A stretch of DNA of 64,000 nt. It comes from Setaria digitata (Eukaryota > Nematoda > Chromadorea > Rhabditida > Setariidae). A program made the position numbers and the translations under genes. The stretch spans positions 62,001 to 126,000 of the forward strand of contig RCAB01000092.1 in assembly GCA_003640385.1 (NCBI GenBank), given 5' to 3'. The notes beneath the pieces are model-generated. The model worked only from the letters and a program-made list of their open reading frames with translations. It searched no databases and was not told the DNA's origin. Positions 26,187-37,946 of the stretch are shown here, piece after piece. Numbering within the stretch: the first letter of the stretch is position 1; every line of letters begins with the position of its first letter.

Positions 26187-27704
26187 CCCGTCAACCGCTC
26201 GATGCCATTTGCAACCTTTCTACTAGTAATGTCTCGTATTAGAGTGGGGAAGATCACAGCAGGCTAACAGCTATCGTCCATCTATAGACTAGGCTACTCT
26301 ATGCGTGTGCGTGTGCGTGTGCACACTAGGAAGACTTGCTGTGCTCAACTTTGGTTAAGTCTCGAGGGTAGTAGGCAAGCAAAAGCTTTTAGTGTCTCAT
26401 CTGGGTCGATGCCTACTCTACCCTTCATTACCTCAACCTTTCTTGCTCAGTATAGCTGTTGGCTCAGTCTCCTTCTATTGATTTCAGCTTCAACTATCCT
26501 GACGAGTGTCCACAAATTAGGGGAACAGCTTGATAGGATAGGTAGCACAGGCTCCAACGGATGTGTATCTGCATCTGGCATTTACTGATCAATGTTCAAC
26601 TCTGCTCATCCTAACTAAATCAGCTCCACTAAGCAACTTTTCGTTCCAACGTATCCAAATCCGATCGCTTACTCCTTGCGTTTACATACGCACACCACGT
26701 GCATTCAAACGTACATACAGATGCACATAATGCGTACACTCCTCGACACATCATTTGTATTCTAAGCGTTACTCATTAAATTTTACGCACTTCATGTATT
26801 CATTTCATTTCCATTTCTCTTTTTTTTTAAACAATTAAAGCACACAGATGCTTGAGCAATTTGAACAGCGTCGCGCTCATTTAATTAGATTATGGCAGTA
26901 ATTGATAATGGGCAAGGAAGCCCGAATAAATGAATAGATAAAATAGGAAAGTGGAACAAAAAACTGATAAATAAATTAACGAAATGAGAGAAGAATGACG
27001 TGAAAAAAACAATGAATTACTCCGAAATTAAATCAAAACATTTCTGTCGCTTACGTTAGCAAAATTACCAGCTAATAAATAGAATCACTCATGTTACTAA
27101 GTATTTTATTCAATATATGTTTTTGAGGACATTCTTTCCAAGTAACAATTCTGCTCGTTCTATGAGGGCTTCGCAATCTAACAGCTACTAGAACAATCAA
27201 ATCCAGGTGAAGAATAGACAAGCCCTTCCACACTCACATCTCCGCTCCAAAACACCCATCCTGCTGCAACCTCTACTGGTATTACCGTAACAATTCCTTT
27301 TTGAACTTGTATTTCAATTACGGCCTGTTATTTCTAATATATACGGTTCGTAAAATTCTGTAGAAACGAGATAAGCAAATATCACTACTGGGTTGCAAGT
27401 CATGACTTTTGTGTTTTCGATTGTGAAAATTTTCGTCTCACAGGATAACTGATTGAGATTTTGAGTTGTGTTATGATGGTCTCATGTTTTTGTATATTTT
27501 TGCCGGCTTCTCCTTTTTTTTTTTGTTTTTTTGTTTGGAGCTACTTTGAATAGTTTTATTTACAGTCGTTCTACTACATTAAAAATGATGGCTTATGGCT
27601 TTTTAATCTTGCAAAGTTATTATTCATAGATATTAGTAAATTGAACAATGCTTAATATTGAGAACGGTACTTTATAATGATTAGAGACAGTTTTTCTTTA
27701 AAGT
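26187..27704. other. Divergent intergenic region between ida-1 and trm10
   Basis: Both flanking genes start here and point outward, so both promoters should lie inside. It contains a GT-rich microsatellite at 26303-26326 and several ACGT/CACGTG-like sites near 26695-26705 (CACGTG at 26697). The first 500 bp are less AT-rich than the surroundings. No coding exon was recognised. Confidence 0.55.
26303..26326. repeat. GTGTGC microsatellite
   Basis: Three hexamer units of GCGTGT type followed by GCACAC, about 120 bp upstream of the ida-1 start codon, in its probable promoter. Confidence 0.7.
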
Positions 27705-30152
27705 ATGGAATGTTTCGCGGAATTGCTGGATGCACTGGAAGAGGAGAGAATGGTAATGACTGAAAGTAAATCTGATCAATCCGATAACAGATCTTACGCA
27801 GATAAGACTTGCCATAAGGAAGCACGATATATAAGGTAAAGTTTAAAAGGAATTTTTGTCAACCTTCGTGTCTGCAATATAAATAATTAACAAGGGTAAA
27901 GTAGGTTGCTGAAGTTATCAGATGGCAATTCTCTGAAAACTTTCGAGTCGCTCTTAAAAACTTAAGACTACATAATTTTGGAAGGCGATTTATAACTTCA
28001 TAACTTTCATTTACCTTCTTGAAAGGTTATGGTGAGTTTGATTCGAATTAAATGGATAATAATGTATGAGCAGAGAGAAATTGAAAACTGCGTTATTAGG
28101 AAACAGTAGTTTTTAATGGAGAATTTGTTTAAAAATTTATCTGCACAGAACGAAAAACTATTTTATGCCAAAATGATTCGTGCTGAAATATTATTAGTGT
28201 ACATACCCTTTTGCTTAAATCTTTGGATAGTACTATTTCCTGCCTAGTGATATTTCTTCCACTCATTTGTGATGGTTAGTTAACGGCTGTATGGTATAGC
28301 TTGCAGTTGCTTCACTTCAGATGAATAGTTTTCTGATCTTTTTTTTTTTTGTTGGTTGCGTCCTTTATTACGTCGTACTCGTAATTTAGGATTATTGAAA
28401 GACGTCGGTTGAAGAGATCTGATGAAAGACGCCGACGTCGTAGAAATAAAGCAGGAAATCCGACAGTCAAGGAACCACTTAATTCTGTTTTGCAAATATA
28501 TATCGATTTTGGGTTCACAGAATTTATGAGTGACAAAGAAATATGTAAACTGGTTCGACAAATGGGACGTGTTTGGGGTTTGCAAAAAAGGTCTGTTTTT
28601 TTTTCCCCCTCCCCCCCTGAAACCATGTCTTATGCGTGCCGTAATCTCTAGAAAAGTTATCTGCTAATTTAAACAGTTCGATTAGTACTAAATTATCAAA
28701 AACATTTTGGGATTATGTTTATGTTGACTTGAGACACCCAACTTTATCGTATATATATATGTCGAACTTCTAAAGTTCTACTCAGAATAGGAAGTTATCA
28801 ATTAAAAATAACTACCAAAAAATATAACAAGTATGTGTCAAGCTTACAGCATATTTATTAGGTTAATGCATGTGCGTTGCATGTACAAATCATACACGTT
28901 AATAGTATAGAATAATCATCTCGAAGTTGCATCAGATTAGACTTTTCACACCCGAATCAACTCAGGTGTGAAATCAACTCAGTCTTGGCTTTGACACCTA
29001 TTGAAATACATGGGGACAAGTAAATAAAAAATAAACCACATATGCGATAGAATGTTGCAATGAATTAAATTTGCAGGAGCCCTGGTTTACAGGTTACGCT
29101 CCTTTCACCAGATGAACGCTTTTTGTGTGAAGGACGCCGGAAAATTTCTGGTTTCGATCATTTTAGTTGGTTTATTTCCAACCAAAATATAAGTGAGGTA
29201 AAATATGAGTCATATTTCAAATTTGTAAGCAACTGCTGTTTATGCTGTTTATCTGCATTGATCTTTCCTCCTAACTTCGAAATTTAAAATTAGAGACATC
29301 ATGAGCTTCTTAGTTTGGTTGAAAGTATAATTTTTCTCTCTAAAATGAGTTGATCAATCTACAGAAGCCTCTAATTTTTTCATGGGAACTGCATTTTTTT
29401 CTTCATTGCTTAATTTCATTGTGTTTATAATATAATATTTACAATATCAGTAATATTCTTTTGCAGCTTAATTTCAGGTTGTTACGGAATTCCATATGAT
29501 ATATTTGAGCCCAGATTCTCAGCTTAGTGCACTGCAGGATGTGAGACCTGATGAAGTGTATGTTGTTGGTGGCTTAGTGGATGAAGCTGGGGTTGGATCG
29601 TTATCATATTGTAGAGCAGGTTTAAAAAATTTTAGAATGCATTCAACTATTATTTTCCATAGATATTTATAGATAGAGCTCCTTTCCTTACAATAGAAGG
29701 GTTCTCAAATCATGCATTTGTATATTTTGTTAATTTTTGTTTTTTGGATCTCCCACTATGCAGATAGTATACCTCTTAAAAAGAATTCTTATTGTTTTGT
29801 CTTGTCTTGAGACTATCTCGACATTCATCCATTAGCCATGTATGAATAGTAACAGCATAGTTATGACTACGCAAGATAGCCTTTTCAGTTTTGATAGTGC
29901 GTAGGAATTTAAACCGAAAACAAATCAAAGTATTCAAATACGTTTTTTGTAGAAAAATTAGGATTGGACGCTCGGAGATTGCCGATACAGGAATTTTTAT
30001 ATCGACGTGACACTGGTACATTCAACGTAATGCTTACAATCAATCAAGTTGTTGAAATTCTTGTTCGTTACACGTACTCAAAAAATTGGATTGAAGCACT
30101 CTCAGTTGTACCTAAACGCATAGGCTATGAAGTTATGAAGTCAAATTTTTAA
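27705..30152 (+). CDS. TRM10-family tRNA (purine-9 N1) methyltransferase
   Basis: SPOUT-fold SAM-dependent enzyme that methylates position 9 of tRNAs. Five exons (27705-27835, 28390-28590, 29077-29197, 29478-29619, 29953-30152) join in consistent phase to 264 residues. A strongly basic stretch (ERRRLKRSDERRRRRRNKAG) leads into the catalytic domain. It carries FMSDKEICKLVRQMGRVWG, HMIYLSPDSQ near 158-166, VYVVGGLVDE near 178-187 (the SAM-binding knot with the conserved Asp), ARRLPIQEF near 206-213 and TINQVVEIL. The GGLVDE plus LPIQE wording and the short length fit TRMT10A/B better than the mitochondrial TRMT10C. The start is the first Met of an open exon; the upstream region faces ida-1. It heads an operon-like series of plus-strand genes. 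Confidence 0.93.
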
Positions 30153-30623
30153 TATGTTCTTTTTCTGAACAATCAAGCTCTAACTAGAGTTTTAACGCTG
30201 TCATAATTCTGATTCTTTTGTAAAACGGTTAAAAAATTGAGGTGAATGACGAAGTGCTGTATAGAATAATTACCGATTGAAATCAAATAGTTCGAAGAGA
30301 TATTATTGTGAATGCTTTCCTCAAGAAATTTGACCTTCCGTGATTTATCTATTCTTTCTTTTTTTTCCTTTTTTATATTCTAGTAATTTTGAAAGTCTGT
30401 TGATTAGAATTCATTTTTAGTTTTATTAAGGTACTTTTCATTGCGACACATAGATGAACTCCTGGTGTTGTTATTACTATTCGTATTTTTATGAAATTAG
30501 TTTGAAATACAAATTTACTACTTTCATTACCTTGTACCTGGTTTATTTCCCAAAGACTTCTTTTTTGCAAAAGGAAAAAAATACGCCGTTTAATTGCAGG
30601 AGTATTTTGGAGTTTTAAACTTT

Positions 30624-30633
30624 TAAACTTTAG
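30624..30633 (+). promoter_or_regulatory. Putative trans-splice (spliced-leader) acceptor
   Basis: TTAAACTTTAG ends at 30633, 23 bases before the ATG at 30657, and an in-frame stop lies between them. There is no upstream exon that needs this acceptor, so a spliced leader is the simplest explanation. Inference from position only. Confidence 0.45.
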
Positions 30634-30656
30634 GAAGAACACAGTGATACAATACA

Positions 30657-30911
30657 ATGGGGTATGATTTAGATAAGGAAGATGACTTTTTTGGTATTCA
30701 GAAGGCTATGGAAACACCTCTTCCACGTCATATGGAGGCTGTGGCAGTATCACGGTCAAGAACGATGCTGAAAAAATATCGTGAAACTTCAAATGAACAA
30801 AATTTTATATCAGAACGCAGGTCGGCTTTTCTTAAATCTGTTCAAACATCGCACAGTCTTCCCAACTGTCTAACTGAACAGCTGATGGAAGTCACCGGAT
30901 ATGCCGCCTAA
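30657..30911 (+). CDS. Small ORF upstream of, and overlapping, the RPUSD4-like gene
   Basis: Intronless 84-codon ORF beginning MGYDLDKEDDFFGIQKAMET and ending EVTGYAA. It is hydrophilic, has no signal peptide or TM segment, and is not a family I recognise. Its last 11 bases (ATGCCGCCTAA) contain the ATG of the next reading frame, which is open and spliced into the RPUSD4-like gene. Either the locus is bicistronic, or the two ORFs are one N-terminus broken by a frame change (real or an assembly indel). Coding status is supported by length, the acceptor just upstream and the direct junction, but not by homology. Confidence 0.5.
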   Translation: MGYDLDKEDDFFGIQKAMETPLPRHMEAVAVSRSRTMLKKYRETSNEQNFISERRSAFLKSVQTSHSLPNCLTEQLMEVTGYAA

Positions 30912-33900
30912 TCGAGAGACTTGGGACAGGCGGTGTCCTAAGTTTTACCTTTCCAATATAAACCATGCTGAAGCAGCAGTATACGCTTCGGAACAAAGTC
31001 TCTATGGGAGTACGTCTTCTACAACTGTTTATCAACTTTCAATATTTCCCAACGATCTTAAATCAAGTAGATGAGGTGATTACTGAAAAATGACTGTACT
31101 GCTGTACGATGTTTTTTCTTATTCTTAAAAGAAATGTCCTGACATTAAAAACGAGAAATCTTCCGAAGATCCGTCCTTTCCGGGTTTCCTCATTTGAGCT
31201 CTGAAAACAACTTACGCTGAATAACTCCAAAGACATATATTTGGATTCCATCTGTGAGTGAAGTTTTAAGGGAGTGTTTTATTAACATGAGATGATATTT
31301 TTCCTTCAGTAGTGAACAGTATACATTGGAAGGATCGTCGCGTAATTTTGTCGAACATTTTAGTGAGGATATCAAATTTGATGACATTCAAAATGATTCA
31401 GATGACGAGAACGTCCAATCACTTGTAAGTTTTTTATCAAGAGAATTACTCATCTTTGACTGAATAAAAAAGAGGTGCAGTTTCGTAGGATTTTCACTGA
31501 TTTGTTTTTGAAGCTTTTGCAAAGTTAATACATTCCTGTTTTCATGGAAGCACAAAATGTCTGCACCTGCTTAATTGAAGTCGGGAGTTCTACGCCTTAA
31601 TATTTGGTTGTATGAAACCGTTATATGAACTCCAGCTCTCCGTTGTTATTTTTTCGTTTTAATTTACTGAAAGGAAATTTCTCTATAGAGTAGCTTCCTG
31701 TTAAAACAAAATTTTTTTTTAGGTTTCGTTGCACTATGTTTTTCTGAGAATGACAATCATCAGTGTTACAGGAGATAGTGGATTTAAAGACGTATAAAGA
31801 TATAGGTCTCAAAAAAATATGGGAGAAAATTGAACCGGTCTGGAAAATTAATGACGAAGAGTTAGTAAATATGATGGCCAGTCGAATTATTTATGAAGAT
31901 GGTAAGATTTGACGCTATTTATTAATTGATCTGTACAGGTGCAATTTTTCTTTTACATAGCAAGTTATTTTGCTTTCTTATTATTTCGAATTTGGAAAAA
32001 TATTTTGAATTCGTACATATTTTCAGAGGAACTTCTTGCATTTAACAAGCCATATCAGGTGGCTTATTCAAATGCACCTGACAGTCAAGCCGAATTGTCA
32101 CGTATTCTTCCCCGTCTTTCTTCTCGAGTGGCACCTGATATTGATTGCTTGCGGATTGTGAAACCTATTTCAAAACCTATTACAGGAGTGATATTGTTTG
32201 CAAAGTTTGCTTTTACTTTTTTCTTTTTATCTTCTCTTTGTAAATCAGCTTGGTTGCTTAAGGGCGAAGAAATCTTTTCTAGATTAAGTAGCTTCTTTTC
32301 TCTCGGTCCTTTATTTAATTTTTCGTCGTCTTTGGTTGTTTCATAGATAATTGGAATGAAATGCGCTGAGGTTAGAATTTTAAGAAGTAGATATTATTAA
32401 GGAAGGCGAAAAAAAGTTCGCTTCCAAATATTTAAATAGAAGGATTTGCTTTCCTGAAAAATTAAGGATATTTTTTTTCCTTGTAGAAATCAAAAAGCTC
32501 AACAAAAAGCAGAAGCTTTGTATGCCAATGGGTTGGTGGAGCAGTGCTATCGTGTCATCACAAATATGGCACCTGCGCATGAAAAGGCTATTATTAATAT
32601 TCCACTTGTCAAGTGTAGGAGAAAAAATAGCAATTACATGGTTGTTTTATTTTATTTATTTCGCTTTTTTTTGTTTATCGATTTTTTGATTTTATTTTTT
32701 TGTTTTTGTTATAACATAAAGTGAGTCATTTAGGCCTTATGTAATTGTATAATAACTAACTTCCATTCTTTCCTTTAATCGCTCGAATAGTGGCACTAAT
32801 TTGTACAATGTAGATGTAGAAGATATGAATTTGCATGTCCTTCGACGATTCGAAAGTGTTACCCGCAAGACTGGCCTAAAATTAACTATGCGTGATAAAG
32901 TCGCAGTATTTAATGAGGAAGTGCAATTAGTTTTACGTAAGTAGGTGAGAATTATGTATTGTTTTATTCATTGAATTTCCTGCTGATTTAGTTGTTACCA
33001 CTGGGAGCCAACAACAGTAATACAATTACTCCATTTTTGGACGCCAATACATATTATCGTGTTCTCAAACACAATCCCAAAAATCATACTAGTTATATGG
33101 AGTGCTTCGTCAATCATGGTGATTTTCCATATCTTGTGAATATTCATCTTTTGCAGACCGATAGATACTGGCTGTATCTGTGGAGCAGTGAGGATAGTTC
33201 ACTTCAGAAAATTTTTTTTCCTAAACTGAGTGTGTGAGTCAGAACACTAACTTGTTTCGAAGATGGAGCAATAGTATGAAGCTTCCATATTTCGATAATG
33301 CAAGAAATCAGAACAATATACATAGCATAGCTCTAAAATTACATCATTTTTTTTTTTTTGTTTGTTAGGGAGTAAGTATTCTGTTTATGTAGTTACTCTG
33401 AAATATTACAAGAAATGTTCATGGGCGAGATTGTAGATGTACCGGAGCAAGTACGCGCTCATCTTGGTATTGGGATTGCATGTCCTATTATTGGTGATAG
33501 AAAATACAACTGTAGTCGCCGAGAAGCAGGCAGAGGAATTCCACCACGATTAGCAGATACTGCATTGCAAGATTTAAGTATCACAGGTAAATGATGCAGT
33601 TTGTATAGTTCGATCTTTTTTTTCCTCGTTTGTCATCATAAATCTTGCAGTCGTAATAATTCCTTAGTATTTGGAAGCTTTGTTATCCTTTTCTTAGCTT
33701 CATTGTCTAGGATGAAACGTCAAAATGCAAATGTATTCTTGACTCAGATTTTTCGTTAACTTTCAGTATACATTATTGAAGAAAATCCTAAGTAGTTAAT
33801 AATTAAAGTTTGATTAGGAAATTGCAATACATGGATTGGCGTTAAGGCTAGTAGTCCTGTTTATAAATTTCTCAAGAAAATTGATTATAATTGTTTCTCT

Positions 33901-34058
33901 TTTCAGGTAATTCATTCCGTCGACTACCAATGTACATACATTTGAAAGAAATAGTCATTTCATTAACGAAACGAAGCTCAGAAAAAATTCACATTTGTGC
34001 TCCGCTCCCTTCTTTTTTTATTTATACTTTGAACAAATTACGATTATTGAAGAAGTAA
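30901..34058 (+). CDS. RluA/RPUSD4-like pseudouridine-synthase homologue, catalytic Asp missing
   Basis: Related to mitochondrial rRNA pseudouridine synthase RPUSD4. Exons: 30901-31013 (end uncertain; the stronger donor at 31009 is out of phase), 31310-31424, 31772-31901, 32027-32204, 32487-32612, 32791-32936, about 32992 or 33008-33233, 33393-33586, 33907-34058. Family blocks: EELLAFNKPYQVAYS; KPISKPITGVILFARNQKA at the place of HRLDxxTSG; EQCYRVITNMAPAHEKA; YYRVLKHNPKN; PEQVRAHLGIGIACPIIGDR; LPMYIHLKEIVIS; APLPSFFIYTLNKLRL. The active-site Asp aligns with Ser and the TGRxHQ motif is also changed, so activity is doubtful. About 60 extra residues (33110-33430) precede PEQVRAHL. A start at 30901 is assumed; an N-terminus reaching back to 30657 is possible. 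Exon 7 has two candidate acceptors: TTTAG at 32991 breaks phase with the good donor at 32937, while GGGAG at 33007 keeps it. Confidence 0.8.
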
Positions 34059-34420
34059 TAAAATTTATCGATGATCTATACTTCAATTTCGATGCGTTCT
34101 TTTTGATAGCTACCCATATTTTATACTCTTGTTTTCGATATTTAAGGAAAGTTGATTTATATTTGGGATCAATTTTTAGAAAGTTTTTTTTTTTTCAAGA
34201 AAGAATTAAGTACAGAAAAGTGGAAATAAATAATTCAGTGGCGGTAACTTTAAGTGGGCTGAATCTGTCACTTATGATTTATCCCTCGCTTAGCCTAAAA
34301 AAATTTTCTCTTCAAAATCATACTTTCCGTATTTCTTTGTACTCTTTTGTAGTCTCAGGAATTTCAAGATCAGTGTTTTTATGAAAAATTCTGACGGTCC
34401 GAACGTTCGCCCCTCGGTTC

Positions 34421-34430
34421 TGATCTGCAG
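34421..34430 (+). promoter_or_regulatory. Putative trans-splice acceptor
   Basis: TGATCTGCAG ends at 34430, 36 bases before the ATG at 34467 and 372 bases after the stop of the previous gene. The arrangement fits an internal operon gene receiving a spliced leader. Inference from position only. Confidence 0.45.
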
Positions 34431-34466
34431 TATTTTATAACTTGGTCCTGGCTTTGGATATGTCCA

Positions 34467-36352
34467 ATGAGATTTAAAATTGGTGGTCTCTTGCTTGATT
34501 TACAAATACCACAGCAGATCTGCTGTGCCAAATTGGATAATGAATTATCAGGGAAAGGATCAGTTGTCAGATGGAAAACTTCTACTCACTTCCTGGTGTC
34601 CTTGCTTCATGCTATTCAGACAGAATACGTGAAACGAGCCCTACTAGTTTTTCTACGGAAAAATTGCAATATTCCAGATGATCGAGTGAGTTTGTTATTT
34701 GCTCCGTTTTAATAATGAATTCTTGGTAACAGAAAGAATTTAGGATTTATTAGCATGGTATACTTTCTTCTGCTTTTCTTAATATTTCTATAAAGCTCTA
34801 CATCTTATTATCACAATTCTGTTAATGGCGGCCTAAAATCATCTTTAAACTTAGTTTCATTTAGGTGTTTTACATCACTAGATTGTTGCTTGAATTGACT
34901 GTACGTCTCTGGATACCTTTGATTATCCGATTCCCAGTAGGAATTAGTTTCACGTTTCAGACATTATTAGAGAATAAAATTTTTCTCCTCAGATTGTTCT
35001 AAAAATTTCCATGTATTTTTGTTTAGAATGTATATTTGGTAATTCGCTTCCGCGACCCGCTGATTAGTGAAATTGACTATGAATGGTAAGCATAACTTTT
35101 GTCACCAGCATTTTTTGTCTGTTCTATCCTCAAGATGATTTTTTTTGAACAGGATGAAGCAAATGTTAGTACAAGTACAATTCCTCTTATTACTGATTAG
35201 CTTAGAAAAGGAAATAAGTGTTCCGAATTTAAAATGAGAAAACTCAATATGAATAGATTTATACTGTGATGTCGGAAAGATGCTCCTACGTGAGGTATGT
35301 GTGTGAACACTTTCTTTTGCTGTTTCAGGAATTACAGGATTTCCGCTATTTGTGTCAGGGGTTTGCAGTTGGAGAAATCGTTATGGATATTATCTACTTT
35401 TGGTGGGGCCTTATCAGCTATGGGTGACTATTATAAACATTTTGTGAGTTAACTCATCGATTTTATCTAAGCATTTTACTTCCTTTGTCCGGCTAGAATG
35501 TCAAATTTTATTATGCGCATTGCTTTTATTTTTTATTTTCAAAAATGGAGTATTTTGTGGCATAGTGTAGAAATATAAGTCATAGTCACATATTGGCACT
35601 AAATTTTTGTAGGCTGAAAAAGCAGAACTTGTTTCATATAGTCAGCTTCAACTTGCTAATAATATTGGTGATCCAGTTCTGATTTCGCGCTGTAAATTGT
35701 ATGTTTCGATTAGCTTGATGCAGACAAATAGATATCGTGCAGCTGCAAAAATTATTCGGTAATTTATTTTGAAAAAGTATGTGTAGAAGAACTGCATGTA
35801 ACCTGAGAACTGACGGAAAGAAACTTCTGATTAATTTGGGGACTGCAGTAAATAGGTATAAATGTCCTGGTGCACTTTCAAGATTAACAATCATCCTTCC
35901 TAATGAAATTAAATCTTGGAGTCTTCCAAGTTCATAAGTGAATGATGGATGCGATTTGCCATTATCCTTCAAATATGAATTCATTGCCTATCGTACTTTT
36001 TTTTTAACAGTTCATTCGTTGAAAAGACTGTTATTCAGCCAGTTTGTCGCCAGTAATCATTTATAAGGATTTTTTTCAGATTTTTGAAACTTCTGGACAC
36101 ATTCATTATATTTGGAGTTTTTAAATTCTGTTACTTTCAAATTGTAATGAAATGTTGGTTGGACTTCTTTCATGGTTTTGTAAATAAGATGAAATTCTTT
36201 GCAGTCAACAATATAGCGTTGCAAGGGCGCTGAAAAATCAATTTTTGTTTCATTGCTGTGAAGGAGTATGGATGAAACTGCGGGGTATAGTAGAAAACGC
36301 CAGACAAAAGACTCGAAATCCCGGCATTACTTTGAAAAACGGGCAGCCTTAA
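34467..36352 (+). CDS. Uncharacterised helical-repeat-like protein
   Basis: Five exons (34467-34685, 35027-35085, 35329-35443, 35613-35758, 36205-36352) join in frame to 228 residues. The N-terminal part is mixed alpha/beta (MRFKIGGLLLDLQIPQQICC, THFLVSLLHAIQTEYVKRAL). From about residue 118 it looks like paired helices of TPR type: LSAMGDYYKHFAEKAELVSY, then QLANNIGDPVLISRCKLYVS and NRYRAAAKIIRQQYSVAKAL. There is no signal peptide, TM segment or catalytic motif. It does not match a family I can name; the TPR reading is inferred from helix spacing. It follows the RPUSD4-like gene by 408 bp on the same strand, so co-transcription with RNA-modification genes is possible. Confidence 0.75.
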
Positions 36353-37946
36353 ATCAACATTTGAATTGACGCTATTCGTTATATTTTCGTTATTCCATGT
36401 AAATGATTTTTCTGGTACCATTTGAATAAATTACGGTATTACTGTTAATTGCTCTCATAAAATTGTGCAGAACCTCGCTATCATCTGCGATTGTTCTGAA
36501 TGATCATAAATCTTGAGCCTTTTGCATCTCTTCGGATCACATATGGAAATTTCACCATTTTAATGGAAATTTCAACTGGTTTGACATGCTTTACCTTCAA
36601 ACACAAGGTGAAATTGCTTTAAATGATGATAGAAAGCAAATTCTTTGCAGAAGGAGAAAAGAAGATCTAGAGGGCACTGAAGATATAGTAATGTTCATAA
36701 TATTCATTCATGAAACTCGAAGTGGGTATATGCTATGTTATAACAATGTTTTCACTTCTTAATTTAGCACTTAATGGAATAATTTTTTATGTATCAGTTA
36801 TTTGTCGGGATTTTCAATTTTAAAAAAAGCAGATGTTTTAATTTTATGTGGATGTTGAGTTGTTCCCCATCTTTATACCCATTCTTCATTTTTGTCTTCG
36901 TTAAGAAAATTTAGTAAAATTAAGAAAATTTCATCATATGTTTTCAATTGAGTCGAATTATAATGTTTAGGATTCTTTCAATTTTTTTTTAAACGCTATA
37001 TAGTAGCAATTTAAGCATTGGCATTTGTTGGATTCGAACTTTGACTTTAGTATAGGAGGATGAAGTATTTTTATTAGGATCTTGGAGGTGGATGTCACAA
37101 GCAGGAAATATAGCTTATCATCATCATATGTGATGCCTTAAATTCGACTTAGGTTTTTTTCTTGTAAGTTGCAATTCATTGATGTCGCTCATTCTTCTTG
37201 TGCTTTTTTGAATTAGACTCAATAATCGATTTGCTTTTCTAACTGAGGGGGGTTTCTTACAAAAATATAGAGGCTTCTTCATACATGCTGTAGGCAATCA
37301 TCGAACAGGTTGGTATTCGGGTTTCCAGGGCCATTTTTTTCGTAAACTGCGTACATAGTTCACTAGAACAAAGAAAGCGGGGACCTAATAGATTCAGGAA
37401 AAGGAAGTTAAACTGGAGGTACTGAAACAGTGGACAATGATAATACCATGAAGAAGGAATGCACGAAGTGATGGATAGTCGTAAGTCAATAGATAATGAA
37501 CTTTCCGATGTCGAACAGATTTTCGAAATGCATTTAGATAGGAGAGATTTGTCGTGGTTTCGTTTCCTCTTAATATTTCTTCTTTACTGTTACGAAATTT
37601 TGCAAGAATAAAGTGTTTCGTTTACAAAATTTTTTAGATTGGTTGGGACTTATCCTTCTCTAAGTATTGTTTAACAGCACTTCACCATGAAGAGTGAATA
37701 GATTTCTGGGTCGAATTAAATTTTACTTTTCTTTCGGTATAGACATAACGGAAGAAGGGGATGATGATTTCCTGGACCATAAGAATATTTCCCTTCTTGA
37801 TTATCTCTCAGTGTGAAAATGCTTGTGTGCGATAATAGTGATTATTTCTTCGTACAACAATTGCTGGAATGAATACTTAGTTTTCCTTTAAAGACATGAA
37901 ACTTTACTAGAGAAAACATTACCAGTTACTTATCCTTTCCCACAGT
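36353..37946 (+). other. Intergenic region with orphan exon-like pieces
   Basis: Three short pieces look spliced but could not be assembled. 36651-36687 is bounded by TTTGCAG and GTAATG and reads RRKEDLEGTEDI. A frame ending at 37480 in a GTAAGT donor reads HEEGMHEVMDS. 37743-37816 follows GGTATAG and reads ITEEGDDDFLDHKNISLLDY to a stop. All are acidic. They could be a small unrecognised gene or chance. The end of the region should hold the promoter of the first collagen-like gene. Confidence 0.35.
37936..37945 (+). promoter_or_regulatory. Putative trans-splice acceptor, one base before ATG
   Basis: TTTCCCACAG ends at 37945 and the ATG starts at 37947. Such a short leader is typical of nematode spliced-leader messages. 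Confidence 0.5.

Noticed and set aside
28280..28651. Two long minus-strand frames over a trm10 exon
   Set aside because: Antisense shadow of the basic trm10 exon at 28390-28590, whose plus-strand frame is conserved.
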